DNA of 64,000 nt, from assembly GCF_022174665.1 (NCBI RefSeq), contig NZ_CP076562.1:312001-376000 (forward strand). Reading direction: 5' to 3'. A program made the translations under genes and the position numbers. How positions within the stretch are numbered: the first letter of the stretch is position 1; the number at the start of each line of letters is the position of its first letter. The notes under the pieces are model-generated. The model was not told the DNA's origin, searched no databases, and was given only the letters and a program-made list of their open reading frames with translations. Below are positions 52,485 through 61,251 of the stretch, piece by piece. The stretch is from Eubacterium sp. MSJ-33 (lineage in GTDB: Bacteria > Bacillota > Clostridia > Lachnospirales > Lachnospiraceae).

Positions 52485-52513
52485 ATAATATTTGTAAGAT
52501 TTAATGTTGTCAA
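52485..52513 (-). promoter_or_regulatory. Minus-strand promoter for the candidate small RNA
   Basis: TTGACA (52513-52508 on the - strand), a 17-base spacer and TATTAT (52490-52485), giving an expected start at 52478. Confidence 0.6.
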
Positions 52514-52682
52514 GTGTATGTTTTTACATTATCCTATCAGATGAATAATAAGTTTATATATTGCAAAATTCCCAACGGTTTGTATATACGAAGCAGTTTT
52601 TCTATGCTACAATGGGCATTGCGTTGACTTGATTTGTAGAAGTTGACATACTGCGAATAATTATATGGGAGATAAGTAACAA
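52514..52682 (+). other. Rest of the ppdK-sstT intergenic region
   Basis: AT-rich. The only feature I see is a possible sstT promoter TTGACT (52624-52629), 17 bases, CATACT (52647-52652). No reading frame or strong fold is apparent. Confidence 0.35.
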
Positions 52683-53936
52683 ATGAAGAACATAGTAAAT
52701 GCGTGGAATCGTGTATCCCTGATCGCGAAGATTGCGATCGGAATTGTGATAGGAGCAGGGCTTGGAATTTTAGTGCCGCAGGCGACCGGTATTGGTCTGA
52801 TTGGAACGATGTTTGTGCGGGCATTGAAAGCAATTGCACCAATTCTGGTGTTTGTCCTTGTAATCAGTTCGATTGCAAATGCTGGGAAAGGAAATGGCAA
52901 ACAGTTCCGCATGATTACATTTATGTATATATTAAGTACAATGCTTGCAGCCGTGGTCGCTGTGAGTGCGAGCTTTTTGTTCCCGGTAACTATGACACTT
53001 GATATTGAATCTTATCAGTCGGAGGTTGTACCTTCGGGGATTGTGGAAGTGTTGCAGAATATCCTGATGAATATTACGGATAACCCGCTTCGGGCAATGC
53101 TTGATGCCAATTATATCTGTATCTTGGCATGGGCAGTACTGTTTGGGCTTGCTATGCGCAGTGCAGGCAAGGGGGTAAAAGCATCGCTTGTTTCGATTTC
53201 AGATGCCGTTTCACGAGTGGTTCGCTGGATCATCGGCTGTGCACCATTTGGTATTATGGGACTGGTGTTCACAACCGTTTCCGAGAGTGGACTATCGATA
53301 TTCAAAGAATATGGAAAGCTGTTATTGGTGTTAGTTGGAGCGATGCTGACGGTTGCGCTTGTTGTAGATCCATTGCTGGCAAGCTTGTTTTTGAAGAAAA
53401 ATGCATATCCGTTGGCGTTTCGTTGTCTGCGGGAATCCGGTGTTACTGCGTTCTTCACACGGAGCTCGGCTGCAAATATTCCGGTTAATATGTCACTTTG
53501 CAAGAGGCTTGGATTAGATCCGGATATATATTCAGTATCGATTCCGCTTGGTGCAACTATCAATATGGATGGTGCCGCAATTACGATCACGATTATGGCG
53601 CTCTCTGTGGCAAATACCATGGGTGTTGCAGTTGATATTCCAACGGCGTTTATGTTAAGTCTGATGGCAACACTTGGTGCCTGTGGCGCATCCGGTGTCG
53701 CAGGTGGTTCTTTGCTGTTAATTCCGATGGCATGTTCGTTATTCGGGATTCCACAGGATATCTCTATGCAGGCGGTAGCGGTTGGTATGATCATTGGCGT
53801 GGTACAGGATTCGCTGGAGACGGCAATCAATTCTTCCGGGGATGTATTGTTTGCGGCAACTGCAGAGTATTGTCAGTGGCAGAAAGAGGGAAAACAGTTT
53901 AAGATTGGTGCTATCGTGAACCCGGATGAGGACTAG
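52683..53936 (+). CDS. sstT: Serine/threonine:sodium symporter SstT
   Basis: Sodium-driven uptake of serine and threonine; DAACS (glutamate transporter) fold, 417 residues. Recognisable: NRVSLIAKIAIGIVIGAGLG at the N-terminus, the serine-rich hairpin region TRSSAANIPVNM, and LGATINMDGAAITITIMAL, the NMDG motif for sodium and substrate. The C-terminal AAVGMIIGVVQDSLETAINS-like stretch (AVGMIIGVVQDSLETA) matches SstT. The start has GGGAGATAAG upstream. The opposing small RNA candidate lies 200 bases before it. Confidence 0.9.
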   Translation: MKNIVNAWNRVSLIAKIAIGIVIGAGLGILVPQATGIGLIGTMFVRALKAIAPILVFVLVISSIANAGKGNGKQFRMITFMYILSTMLAAVVAVSASFLFPVTMTLDIESYQSEVVPSGIVEVLQNILMNITDNPLRAMLDANYICILAWAVLFGLAMRSAGKGVKASLVSISDAVSRVVRWIIGCAPFGIMGLVFTTVSESGLSIFKEYGKLLLVLVGAMLTVALVVDPLLASLFLKKNAYPLAFRCLRESGVTAFFTRSSAANIPVNMSLCKRLGLDPDIYSVSIPLGATINMDGAAITITIMALSVANTMGVAVDIPTAFMLSLMATLGACGASGVAGGSLLLIPMACSLFGIPQDISMQAVAVGMIIGVVQDSLETAINSSGDVLFAATAEYCQWQKEGKQFKIGAIVNPDED

Positions 53937-53980
53937 AATAGTAAGAGGAAATTTACAGAAAGAGAATTTGATTTGGATAT

Positions 53981-54871
53981 ATGAAGAAAGATAAGTTGAA
54001 GATTGAGAAGAAGATATTACGGTTATCTTTTCTTGGGAGCCTTTTATTTATTATAGCGGAAGGAGTTATGGCGTGGCTTACACATTCCCATTCATTGCTT
54101 ACAGATTGTCTGTTTGACGCGGCAGATCTTGTTATGATCGGACCGTTTCTTGTGTTGGTGCCGCTTCTGTATAAGCCGGTTACGGAGAAACACCCGTATG
54201 GTTATTCACAGGTGGAATCGTTGTTCCTGCTTGTGAAATACAGCGTTCTTCTGGCTCTCACATGTAATCTGCTGGTGGAGAATGTAAAGCTGCTTATGCA
54301 TGGCGGTCATGAGGTAAACGCAGGAAAGATTGCAGTGTTTGAGTTCCTTGTCTGCATAGGATGTGCAGTGATGTATCTGATACTGAATCATTACAGTAAG
54401 AAATATGAGTCGGAGACAATCAAGGCAGAACTCTATATGTGGAAACTGGATGTTGTGAGCAGTCTGGGTGTGGCGGTTGCTTTTGTGGTGCAGGTGTTGT
54501 TGCTTCGCACGAAGCTTCATTTCCTGACACCATATATTGACCCGGCGGTAGCGGCGGTGATGGCGATTTTGCTGATCCGGGAGCCGGTCGTCGTAATCTT
54601 CCAGAGTATCAAGAATCTGGTTTTGTTTGCACCGGAGGAAGAGGTGTTAAACCAGATCCGTTCCATCGTAGATAAGCATATGAAGGATTATCCATATGAG
54701 GTAACCTTTCTGGATGTAATCCAGACAGGAAGGAAAATCTGGGTGGAAGTCTATATCGGTAATCAGACGGATGTAATACATATCAGCATCCTGCATCAGG
54801 TACGGGACGAGATAAAGCAGGAGTTAAAGCATAAATACGATCAAGTGTATATCGAGATTATTCCGGATTAG
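53981..54871 (+). CDS. Cation diffusion facilitator family transporter
   Basis: Probable efflux of divalent metal ions (zinc, iron or manganese; not predictable). The 296-residue product has six membrane helices: the metal site in helix 2 is HSLLTDCLFDAADL (D and D four residues apart) and that in helix 5 is DPAVAAVMA. The C-terminal cytoplasmic domain shows VTFLDVIQTGRKIWVEVYI. A KHPYG-like loop (EKHPYGYSQVE) after helix 2 is a CDF hallmark. The ribosome site is weak. It lies 44 bases after sstT. Confidence 0.88.
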   Translation: MKKDKLKIEKKILRLSFLGSLLFIIAEGVMAWLTHSHSLLTDCLFDAADLVMIGPFLVLVPLLYKPVTEKHPYGYSQVESLFLLVKYSVLLALTCNLLVENVKLLMHGGHEVNAGKIAVFEFLVCIGCAVMYLILNHYSKKYESETIKAELYMWKLDVVSSLGVAVAFVVQVLLLRTKLHFLTPYIDPAVAAVMAILLIREPVVVIFQSIKNLVLFAPEEEVLNQIRSIVDKHMKDYPYEVTFLDVIQTGRKIWVEVYIGNQTDVIHISILHQVRDEIKQELKHKYDQVYIEIIPD

Positions 54872-54915
54872 AAATATAGCTGTCGATTATGTGCAGAAGG
54901 CAGGCTGGAGGGAAT

Positions 54916-55893
54916 ATGGAGAAAAAAAACAGAACAGCAACCGATAAAATAAAACGTGTTCTTGACATTTATACAAGACTAACGAATGGCAATATCATTG
55001 ATAAATCTGCACTTGCTGTAGAATATAATGTAAATGAACGCAGCATTCAGAGAGATATTGAAGATATACGGCAGTATCTGGACCGGAAACGGACGGAAGG
55101 TGTTTTTCAGTCTGTTGTGTATGACAGATTTGAGAAAGGCTATCGTTTGGAACAGATATATAATGAGAAATTCACGAATCCGGAGATTCTTGCCGTTTGC
55201 AAAATTCTGCTTGACAGCCGGGCTTTTACGAGAGAGGAAATGGATGAAATACTGGATAAGCTGATATCAATCAGTGTGCCGGCAACCAATCAGAAAATAA
55301 TCGAAAAGCTGATCGGAAATGAAAAGTTCCATTATATCGAGCCGGGACATAAAAAGGTATTTATGGATAAGCTATGGGATATAGGAATGGCAATCCATAA
55401 TCAAAAATATATTGAAATTGATTATCAGGGCAGCCAGTCTTCCGATGTGAAAACAAGAAAATTGAAACCTGCAGCGCTTATGTTTTCAGAATATTATTTT
55501 TATCTTGCGGCATTTATTGAAGATGATGCGTTGAAGGAGTATTTCAACAACATACATGAAACATATCCAACAATATACAGACTGGATCGTATCGTGAGAT
55601 TGAGAGTGTTGGATGAATCCTTCCGGGTTCTGTATAGCAATCGTTTTGAAGAAGGTGAATTCCGAAAGAGGGTTCAGTTTATGTATGGAGGGAAGCTTAG
55701 AAAAATAAAATTCAAATACACCGGATACTCTGCAGAATCTGTGTTGGACAGACTGCCGACGGCGGTAATTCTGGAACAGAAAAAACATGAAGATGGGAAA
55801 AGGACAATCTATACTATTTCAGCGGAAGTGTTTGGAGATGGTGTGGATATGTGGCTGCGGAGCCAGGGAGATAAAATAATTGTTTTAGAGTAA
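54916..55893 (+). CDS. WYL-domain transcriptional regulator
   Basis: A 325-residue regulator. The N-terminal winged helix (about 5-65) shows VNERSIQRDIEDIRQYL; the central region (about 145-240) is the WYL ligand-sensing domain with IEIDYQG and KLKPAALMFSEYYFYLAAF, where W is replaced by F or Y; the WCX-like C-terminus ends WLRSQGDKIIVLE. The ATG at 54916 has GGAGG about five bases upstream. WYL proteins sense nucleotides or nucleic acid and often control defence or DNA repair genes, but no such genes flank this one. A terminator follows at once. Confidence 0.87.
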   Translation: MEKKNRTATDKIKRVLDIYTRLTNGNIIDKSALAVEYNVNERSIQRDIEDIRQYLDRKRTEGVFQSVVYDRFEKGYRLEQIYNEKFTNPEILAVCKILLDSRAFTREEMDEILDKLISISVPATNQKIIEKLIGNEKFHYIEPGHKKVFMDKLWDIGMAIHNQKYIEIDYQGSQSSDVKTRKLKPAALMFSEYYFYLAAFIEDDALKEYFNNIHETYPTIYRLDRIVRLRVLDESFRVLYSNRFEEGEFRKRVQFMYGGKLRKIKFKYTGYSAESVLDRLPTAVILEQKKHEDGKRTIYTISAEVFGDGVDMWLRSQGDKIIVLE

Positions 55894-55899
55894 ATTTTA

Positions 55900-55930
55900 C
55901 CACGATGACAGAATGTGTCGTCGTGGTTTT
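55900..55930 (+). terminator. Terminator after the WYL gene
   Basis: CCACGATGACA pairs with TGTCGTCGTGG (one G-T) around GAATG, followed by TTTT. Confidence 0.85.
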
Positions 55931-55967
55931 GTATTATAGCCATATATATTTAAAGGAGAATGGATAT

Positions 55968-56357
55968 ATGGCTAAAAAAGTAGAAAAAACAACAGCAAAA
56001 AACAAACAATACAGTCATAGAGAAGATGCGCAGTGGCTCACCAAAGAAATATGTGAGGAGTATCGGAAGAAAGCGTTGCAGATAGATCACAGTAATGCAA
56101 ATGATATAGGCGGGAGAAGAACACTGCGGATAGAATTACAGGAAAAATGTGATATTACAGAGATTGAGGCAATCAATATTTTAAACGGATATCACCACAA
56201 AGAATATGTCAGACAATATGATCATCTACGTGCGTATCTGGATGGGGATTTATCGGAACCTTTATATAATCATGATCCGAAATATATTGCATGGCTTGAA
56301 GAAAATGAGGATAACGACAGAAAATTGGGTGATTTTGATATTGCAGATGAGGATTAA
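55968..56357 (+). CDS. Unknown 129-residue acidic protein
   Basis: I do not recognise this protein. From the ATG at 55968 (AAAGGAGA about nine bases upstream) it has a lysine-rich N-terminus (AKKVEKTTAKNK), a helical middle with WLTKEICEEYRKKAL and IGGRRTLRIELQEKCDITEIEAINILNG (landmark, residues 42-69), and an acidic end (DFDIADED). No signal peptide, membrane helix or metal motif is visible. It is separated from the WYL gene by a terminator, so it probably has its own promoter. Cytoplasmic by default. Confidence 0.7.
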   Translation: MAKKVEKTTAKNKQYSHREDAQWLTKEICEEYRKKALQIDHSNANDIGGRRTLRIELQEKCDITEIEAINILNGYHHKEYVRQYDHLRAYLDGDLSEPLYNHDPKYIAWLEENEDNDRKLGDFDIADED

Positions 56358-56458
56358 ACATTTTACATAGTAAATATTGGAATATTATTTGTATTGCGCT
56401 TGCGGATTATGTATATATAAGGTAAAATAATAAAAATGTTTTTTGAGGGAGGGTACAT

Positions 56459-57640
56459 ATGGATAATAATAACAAGGATCCATTACTAAATGAGATTGTA
56501 GACAATCAGGTAATTCAGCCGGCACAATCGAATATGAATGAAGATGCACAGCCGGTGCAATCAGAACAGACAGGCTTTGAGAAAACGATACAACCAGAGC
56601 AGCCGGGACAACCGGGCTACGGTCAACCAATGCAGCCGGGCTATGGTCAGCCGATGCAGTCAGGATACGGACAGCCGATGCAATCTGGTCAGCCGATGCA
56701 GTCAGGATACGGCCAGCCGATGCAGTCTGGTCAGCCAATGCAGCCGGGATACGGCCAGCCGATGCAGTCTGGTCAGCCAATGCAGCCGGGATACGGACAG
56801 CCGATGCAGTCTGGTCAGCCAATGCAACCGGGATACGGACAGCCGATGCAACCGGGTCAGCCAATGCAGCCAGGATACGGTCAGACAGGTTATGCACAGC
56901 CGATGCAGCCGGGATACGGACAGCCGATGCAGTCTGGACAACCGGGTTACGGTCAGCCGTATATGCAAAATCAGGCACCGAAGCCACCAAGAAAGCCACT
57001 TTCAAAGAAGGCAAAGATTGGTATTATTGTAGGTGCGGCATGTGTAGTTGTCTTAGTTGTATTTTTTGTTGTGATTTTGCCGATCCTTACGAGAGCAAAG
57101 CTTGCGGGAGAGTATCGATATAAGGATTCATGGGATGATACATATACGATTGTTTTTGATGATGGTACATATGTATGTTACGACTATAACGATGAGATTG
57201 ATTCCGCAGGTACATATGTGAATAATAAAGGTGCCGTAGTGCTGACCGATATTGAGGGAGATACCACAAATTGTACATTTGATTCCGATAATAATACTGT
57301 TCGTGTGTATGGTGACAAGTATACATCATCAAATAAAAAGGCAAAGATTGGATATAAAATTCCAACCGGTTATCAGGAAACCTTGGAGAATCAGGTAAAA
57401 ACAGCAGTGGATAAACTGGTTAAAGATAAGGATCTGTTAGAAATTGCAAAGTACAATTATTATTGTGTGGATTATGATGATCTGAAAGATCCAGATGATG
57501 ATTTTCTGGCAGCACTTGCAAAGGAATTGAATTATTCCGGAGATAAAATGTTGAGCACATTCATTGAAGATGGCTATGTGGAGATCAATATAGATGTGGA
57601 TTCAGACGGAAATGCATATACAGATGTATACATTTATTAA
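56459..57640 (+). CDS. Pro/Gln/Gly-rich repeat protein with one membrane helix and lipocalin-like outer domain
   Basis: A 393-residue protein. Residues 1-40 are polar and acidic; 45-175 are low-complexity repeats of PMQPGYGQ and [14 protein letters not shown]. Then come a basic stop ([12 protein letters not shown]), one hydrophobic helix (about 184-205) and a C-terminal domain (about 210-300) with [17 protein letters not shown] and [12 protein letters not shown], a lipocalin-like strand pattern. The basic cluster before the helix predicts that the repeat tract is inside the cell and the beta domain outside. GGGAGG precedes the ATG. The DNA repeats make copy number liable to vary. Function unknown. 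Confidence 0.8.
   Translation: MDNNNKDPLLNEIVDNQVIQPAQSNMNEDAQPVQSEQTGFEKTIQPEQPGQPGYGQPMQPGYGQPMQSGYGQPMQSGQPMQSGYGQPMQSGQPMQPGYGQPMQSGQPMQPGYGQPMQSGQPMQPGYGQPMQPGQPMQPGYGQTGYAQPMQPGYGQPMQSGQPGYGQPYMQNQAPKPPRKPLSKKAKIGIIVGAACVVVLVVFFVVILPILTRAKLAGEYRYKDSWDDTYTIVFDDGTYVCYDYNDEIDSAGTYVNNKGAVVLTDIEGDTTNCTFDSDNNTVRVYGDKYTSSNKKAKIGYKIPTGYQETLENQVKTAVDKLVKDKDLLEIAKYNYYCVDYDDLKDPDDDFLAALAKELNYSGDKMLSTFIEDGYVEINIDVDSDGNAYTDVYIY
56627..56950 (+). repeat. In-gene tandem repeats of 24 and 42 bp
   Basis: Two 24-bp units (56627-56674) are followed by five perfect-length 42-bp units starting at 56675, 56717, 56759, 56801 and 56843, then partial units. Units end with TACGGACAG-like sequence and keep the reading frame. 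Point changes are mostly silent. Confidence 0.9.
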
Positions 57641-57652
57641 ATAGTAGAAATG

Positions 57653-57704
57653 AAAAAAAGATATCCTTGTGATTTATTGCGAAGAAGCAAGGGTATCTTT
57701 TTTG
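57653..57704 (+). terminator. Terminator after the repeat-protein gene
   Basis: AAAAAAGATATCCTTG pairs with CAAGGGTATCTTTTTT (one G-T) around an 18-base loop, with T run. Confidence 0.85.
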
Positions 57705-57730
57705 TTGCAGAGACTAAAAAGGAGAGAAAC

Positions 57731-58699
57731 ATGACTAATATCGCAGGCTTTAAAAGAATACATGACAGGAAGAGAAAATTTCATGAGAAGATGGTAGAAG
57801 TAGAAAATGAGCTCAGTGGGAGAATGACATCCATTATTCCTTATGTGACAGACGATGCAGGCGTATTTGATGCACATAAGGCGAAACGAATGATAGACGA
57901 ATTGGTAAAGGATATGAATCAATATGCAAATCATACATTGCTTTGGTATGGAGATATTCAGAAATCAGATATTCCCGTACAGCAGTCATTTTGTATGTAT
58001 GTGGAGATGTTTTTGTATATTACGATTCGTGTGTCTCTTGTGGATATGGGATGGATTCACAGGATCCTGAATGCAGTGCCACAGAGCAATTTTCAGCAGA
58101 TATTAGAATGTGCGGTTGATTTTAAGAATTATAACGATGTAAGTGGCTGGGTGTTTGATCGTTGGTATGCAGGTAATGTCTGGTTTGAGAATGTGCTCGA
58201 CTATGGCTGCCTTATCTATGAGAAACTGCTTGGAAAGAATTTTAAGGATCTGATTCCGCAGAAGATGTGGACAGAGTTTGAAGAGGAAGATGTAAGTTAT
58301 ACGCAGACAGCAAATGTGGATATTACAGATGAGAAAATTGATGATTCTGTAGATAAGGATGTCGAGACAATTTGGGAGCTATGTGAAGAACTATCGGAAT
58401 CTACGGAAGATCGACTGCTCCGGAAATCAGATGAAACGATATATAAGCGGGAAATAGAAAAATTTGTAGATGCGGATTGTTTTTGTAAGACTTTTGAAAA
58501 GATGATATCTATGCTTTTCTCCGAAGAAATACCATATTCGTATCTGTCAAATATGAAAAAAGCAGTTGAGGGAATGCTGGATATTTTTTTGTGTGAGCAT
58601 GGTTTGTCCTTGTATAAAGATACAGATATATATAAAAAGGCTTATACGTATCTGGAGGAGATGGAAGATAAGATAGAAACCTTGCGAAAAGAGATGTAA
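57731..58699 (+). CDS. Unknown 322-residue protein
   Basis: No family recognised. From the ATG at 57731, with AAAAAGGAGAG upstream, the protein is hydrophilic and acidic, probably helical and cytoplasmic. It has few cysteines (two at DCFCKTF near residue 255) and aromatic-rich stretches such as YNDVSGWVFDRWYAGNVWFE (about residues 136-155). The C-terminus ends in a helical ELEEM-like segment (YTYLEEMEDKIETLRKEM). It lies after a terminator and has no close partner. It may be a single gene with its own promoter. Confidence 0.72.
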   Translation: MTNIAGFKRIHDRKRKFHEKMVEVENELSGRMTSIIPYVTDDAGVFDAHKAKRMIDELVKDMNQYANHTLLWYGDIQKSDIPVQQSFCMYVEMFLYITIRVSLVDMGWIHRILNAVPQSNFQQILECAVDFKNYNDVSGWVFDRWYAGNVWFENVLDYGCLIYEKLLGKNFKDLIPQKMWTEFEEEDVSYTQTANVDITDEKIDDSVDKDVETIWELCEELSESTEDRLLRKSDETIYKREIEKFVDADCFCKTFEKMISMLFSEEIPYSYLSNMKKAVEGMLDIFLCEHGLSLYKDTDIYKKAYTYLEEMEDKIETLRKEM

Positions 58700-58821
58700 T
58701 ATATACTTGTTTTGATTGTGGGAAAACGTGTATAATTATGGGAGATAATATGACAAACGCAAAGAAATGATTTGTGAAAAATTGATTAAAGCATTTCAGG
58801 ATAGGATAAAAGGAGTAGAAA

Positions 58822-58992
58822 ATGGAAACATGGTATTACGAAGTGATTAGTATTGATGGAGATTATGCGAATCTGAAACGGACAGATATGGAGTCAGAAG
58901 ATCTGAAGTTGGTTGCGAGAGCTCTGTTGCCTGAAAATATCAGTGAGGGTTCAAAATTAAAATATGAATTTCTACAGTATGAGTTGATATGA
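58822..58992 (+). CDS. 56-residue conserved-looking protein
   Basis: A gene too short for most length filters. AAAGGAG lies six bases before the ATG. The product starts METWYYEVISIDGDYANLKR and ends SKLKYEFLQYELI; it is all-beta in appearance and resembles small Lachnospiraceae proteins with the pattern YYxVxxIDGDYAxLxR ... ALLPExxxxGSKLxYE, of unknown function (recognised from memory). A TTGTTT/TATAAT-type promoter with an 18-base spacer lies about 90 bases upstream. Confidence 0.72.
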   Translation: METWYYEVISIDGDYANLKRTDMESEDLKLVARALLPENISEGSKLKYEFLQYELI

Positions 58993-59091
58993 TAAAAAGA
59001 TGTTCAAGAATATATGTGTAGGTAATCAGACGTTGCGTTTGATGACAAATACTAGAATGGACTTAATGCTTTGGAGGAAAGAGACGACAGC

Positions 59092-59574
59092 ATGGAAGAG
59101 CAAATGAAAGAAAAAAGAGTTGCAGATTCTCTAACGGAACAGTTTCATGAGATTCGCCCTGAACATTTAAATGGTGCAGGCGTGATGTTTGGTGGTGTGC
59201 TGATGGGCTGGATTGACGAGGTGGCTGGTCTTACTGCAATCCGTCATTCTCAAGGACATGTGCTGACTGCCTCGGTTGATAATCTGACTTTTTTGCGGAG
59301 TATATATCAGCATGATATTGTTGTGTTAATCGGGCGTGTGACATATGTAGGTAATTCTTCAATGGAGATACGTGTGGATTCTTATGTAGAAAAGATGGAT
59401 GGTATGCGTTATCCGGTGAATCGTGCATATCTGACCCTTGTTGCATTGGACGAGAAAAATAAGCCGCGACGGGTGCCAAGATTAAAATTAGAGACAGTTG
59501 TAGAAGAGGCGGAATGGGAGGCTGGAAAGAAGCGTAGTGAGCTTCGAAAGCAGCGAAAGAAAGAAGGCTTTTAG
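59092..59574 (+). CDS. Acyl-CoA thioesterase, hotdog fold (YciA/BFIT-like)
   Basis: Hydrolyses acyl-CoA. The single hotdog domain shows RPEHLNGAGVMFGGVLMGWIDEVAGL: the N..GG..WxDE pattern with catalytic-loop aspartate and the central helix. LTASVDNLTFLRSI and the strand VGNSSMEIRVDSYVE follow. The 160-residue product has a lysine-rich tail. Two starts are possible: TTG at 59071 or ATG at 59092; GGAGG at 59073-59077 suits neither perfectly, so the start is uncertain. Confidence 0.85.
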   Translation: MEEQMKEKRVADSLTEQFHEIRPEHLNGAGVMFGGVLMGWIDEVAGLTAIRHSQGHVLTASVDNLTFLRSIYQHDIVVLIGRVTYVGNSSMEIRVDSYVEKMDGMRYPVNRAYLTLVALDEKNKPRRVPRLKLETVVEEAEWEAGKKRSELRKQRKKEGF

Positions 59575-59637
59575 AAAGTGTAAAGACTGTTTCGATGGAA
59601 TTGAAACATATTAGGGAAAGATGAGGTGGCAAAGCAG

Positions 59638-60621
59638 ATGCAGGATACGTTGAATTGGGCAGTGCTTGGTACAGGTGTGATTGCAAATGAGATGGCGCAG
59701 GCATTGCAGAAGATGGGAAAATCATTATATGCAGTTGGAAACCGGACACATAAGAAGGCGGTTGCATTTGCTGAAAAATACGGTGTTTCCAAAGTATATG
59801 ATACGATTGATGATATGTTTTTGGATGAGGATGTAGATATTATCTATATTACGAGTCCGCATAATACACATTATGCATTTATGAAACAGGCGCTGATGCA
59901 TGGAAAGCATCTGCTAGTTGAAAAATCAATCACACTTAACAGCAGAGAATTGGATGAAATGATCGCGCTTGCAAAAGAAAAGAAGCTGGTGCTTGCGGAG
60001 GCTATGACAATCTGGCATATGCCAATCTACAAGAAGCTTTGGAATATCGTGCAAAGCGGTGAGCTTGGAAAGGTACAGATCATTACGATGAATTTCGGAA
60101 GCTTTAAAGACTACGATATGTCAAACCGATTCTTCAATATGAATCTTGCAGGTGGCGCGATGCTTGATATCGGCGTGTATGCACTGTCAATCGTCCGGAG
60201 TTTTCTGGATGAACAACCGGATGAGATTGTGAGCCAGTGGAAACCTTCCCCAACCGGTTCCGATGAGCAGGCAACAATTCTGCTCAAGAATGCACAGGGG
60301 CAGATGGCAACGGTTGCACTTTCGATGCATTCGAAACAGCCAAAGCGTGCGATGATTAGTCTGGAAAAAGGATATATCGAGATCATGGAGTATCCGCGTG
60401 CGGATAAGGCAGTCATTGTTGATGCGGAAAGTGGTGTGCAGACGGAGATTACAGCCGGAGATACTGCGGATGCGCTTTACTATGAGATGCAGGATATGGA
60501 GCAGGCAGTAAAAAGCGGGGATGCATCCGCAATGCAGCTTGCGTATTCCAAGGATGTGATGGAGATTATGACGAAGCTTCGGAAAGACTGGAACATGAAA
60601 TATCCGGGCGAAGCGTGGTAG
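59638..60621 (+). CDS. Gfo/Idh/MocA family oxidoreductase
   Basis: NAD(P)-dependent dehydrogenase of a sugar or related polyol; substrate unknown. The Rossmann fold begins WAVLGTGVIANEMAQAL (GxGxxA type). The family EKP motif appears as LLVEKSITLN, with S in place of P. The C-terminal domain has GGAMLDIGVYALSI, typical of the family. The start may be ATG 59638 (GAGGTGG nine bases upstream) or GTG 59626. It lies 63 bases after the thioesterase and 59 before trxA. Confidence 0.9.
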   Translation: MQDTLNWAVLGTGVIANEMAQALQKMGKSLYAVGNRTHKKAVAFAEKYGVSKVYDTIDDMFLDEDVDIIYITSPHNTHYAFMKQALMHGKHLLVEKSITLNSRELDEMIALAKEKKLVLAEAMTIWHMPIYKKLWNIVQSGELGKVQIITMNFGSFKDYDMSNRFFNMNLAGGAMLDIGVYALSIVRSFLDEQPDEIVSQWKPSPTGSDEQATILLKNAQGQMATVALSMHSKQPKRAMISLEKGYIEIMEYPRADKAVIVDAESGVQTEITAGDTADALYYEMQDMEQAVKSGDASAMQLAYSKDVMEIMTKLRKDWNMKYPGEAW

Positions 60622-60680
60622 CGTGATTAAAAGAAAGAAACAAAGGGTAACATAAATCAAAAGATAAGGAGTGAATGAAA

Positions 60681-60992
60681 ATGGCAGAAGTAATTTTAAA
60701 TAACGATAATTTTAAGGCAGAAGTACTCGATGCAAAGGGACTCGTGCTCGTTGATTTCTGGGCAACATGGTGTGGTCCGTGTAAGATGCTGGCACCAACG
60801 GTTTCTGAGATTGCGGACGAATATAAAGGAAAAGTCAAGGTCTGCAAGCTCGATGTGGATCAGGCAATGGATATTGCGATGTCCTATGGCGTGGCAAGTA
60901 TCCCGACTTTGATTTTGTTCAAAGATGGCGAGATCGTGAAGAAGAGTGTCGGTGTGGTATCCAAGACTGAGATCGAGGCAATGTGGAGCTAG
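60681..60992 (+). CDS. trxA: Thioredoxin
   Basis: Small disulfide reductase. The active site WATWCGPCK has both cysteines (C31 and C34), and the cis-proline is in VASIPTLILF. The 103-residue length is standard. I chose the ATG at 60681, because AAGGAG is nine bases upstream; another ATG at 60675 is only three bases away. No thioredoxin reductase gene is adjacent. A broken VOC-family gene follows. Confidence 0.95.
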   Translation: MAEVILNNDNFKAEVLDAKGLVLVDFWATWCGPCKMLAPTVSEIADEYKGKVKVCKLDVDQAMDIAMSYGVASIPTLILFKDGEIVKKSVGVVSKTEIEAMWS

Positions 60993-61023
60993 AACATAGC
61001 AGATACAAAGGAAGGCAGGGCTT

Positions 61024-61135
61024 ATGATGAAGATAGAACATATTGCGATGTATGTGCGCAAAGTCCAATGCCATGTATCACAATCCAAATACAGATTTTT
61101 AATCTTATTTCCTGTCCTTTGATGATGGTACAAAA
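61024..61135 (+). pseudogene. Remnant of a VOC (glyoxalase-like) family gene
   Basis: A good ribosome site (AAGGAAGG) and start lead into MMKIEHIAMYVR, the usual N-terminus of VOC proteins. The sequence then jumps, in another frame, to AMYHNPNTDF, a stop, SYFLSFDDGTK and another stop, matching the later family motif (HNPxTxFxSYFLSFDDGT). The parts expected between and after are missing. This is a gene broken by an internal deletion, frameshift and truncation. Confidence 0.8.
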
Positions 61136-61184
61136 TAGACAATATATGATCTGTTTTGTACCATTTTTGGAATATATGTATAAT
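61127..61184 (+). promoter_or_regulatory. Flavin-reductase promoter with palindromic operator
   Basis: TTGTAC (61156-61161) and TATAAT (61179-61184) with a 17-base spacer. A 13-base inverted repeat, GGTACAAAATAGA (61127-61139) and TCTGTTTTGTACC (61150-61162), with one mismatch, overlaps the -35 box. The geometry fits repressor control (MarR, HxlR or similar; inference). Confidence 0.65.
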
Positions 61185-61251
61185 ATTTTATCTATAGAAA
61201 ATCTCATTTTGCACATACTATCGGAAACGAAACAGATAGGAGATGTGGAAG

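Noticed and set aside
54916..55893. WYL regulator as marker of a defence island
   Set aside because: Flanking genes are a cation transporter, unknown small proteins and a repeat protein; no nuclease, methylase or helicase next to it.
56627..56950. Regular repeats considered as a CRISPR array
   Set aside because: Units are contiguous without unique spacers and encode a continuous protein repeat.
56385..57032. Long open frames on the - strand (209 and 88 codons) and in another + frame (164 codons) over the repeat gene
   Set aside because: They arise from the 24/42-bp repeats being multiples of three with no stops in several frames. No ribosome sites; composition is repeat artefact.
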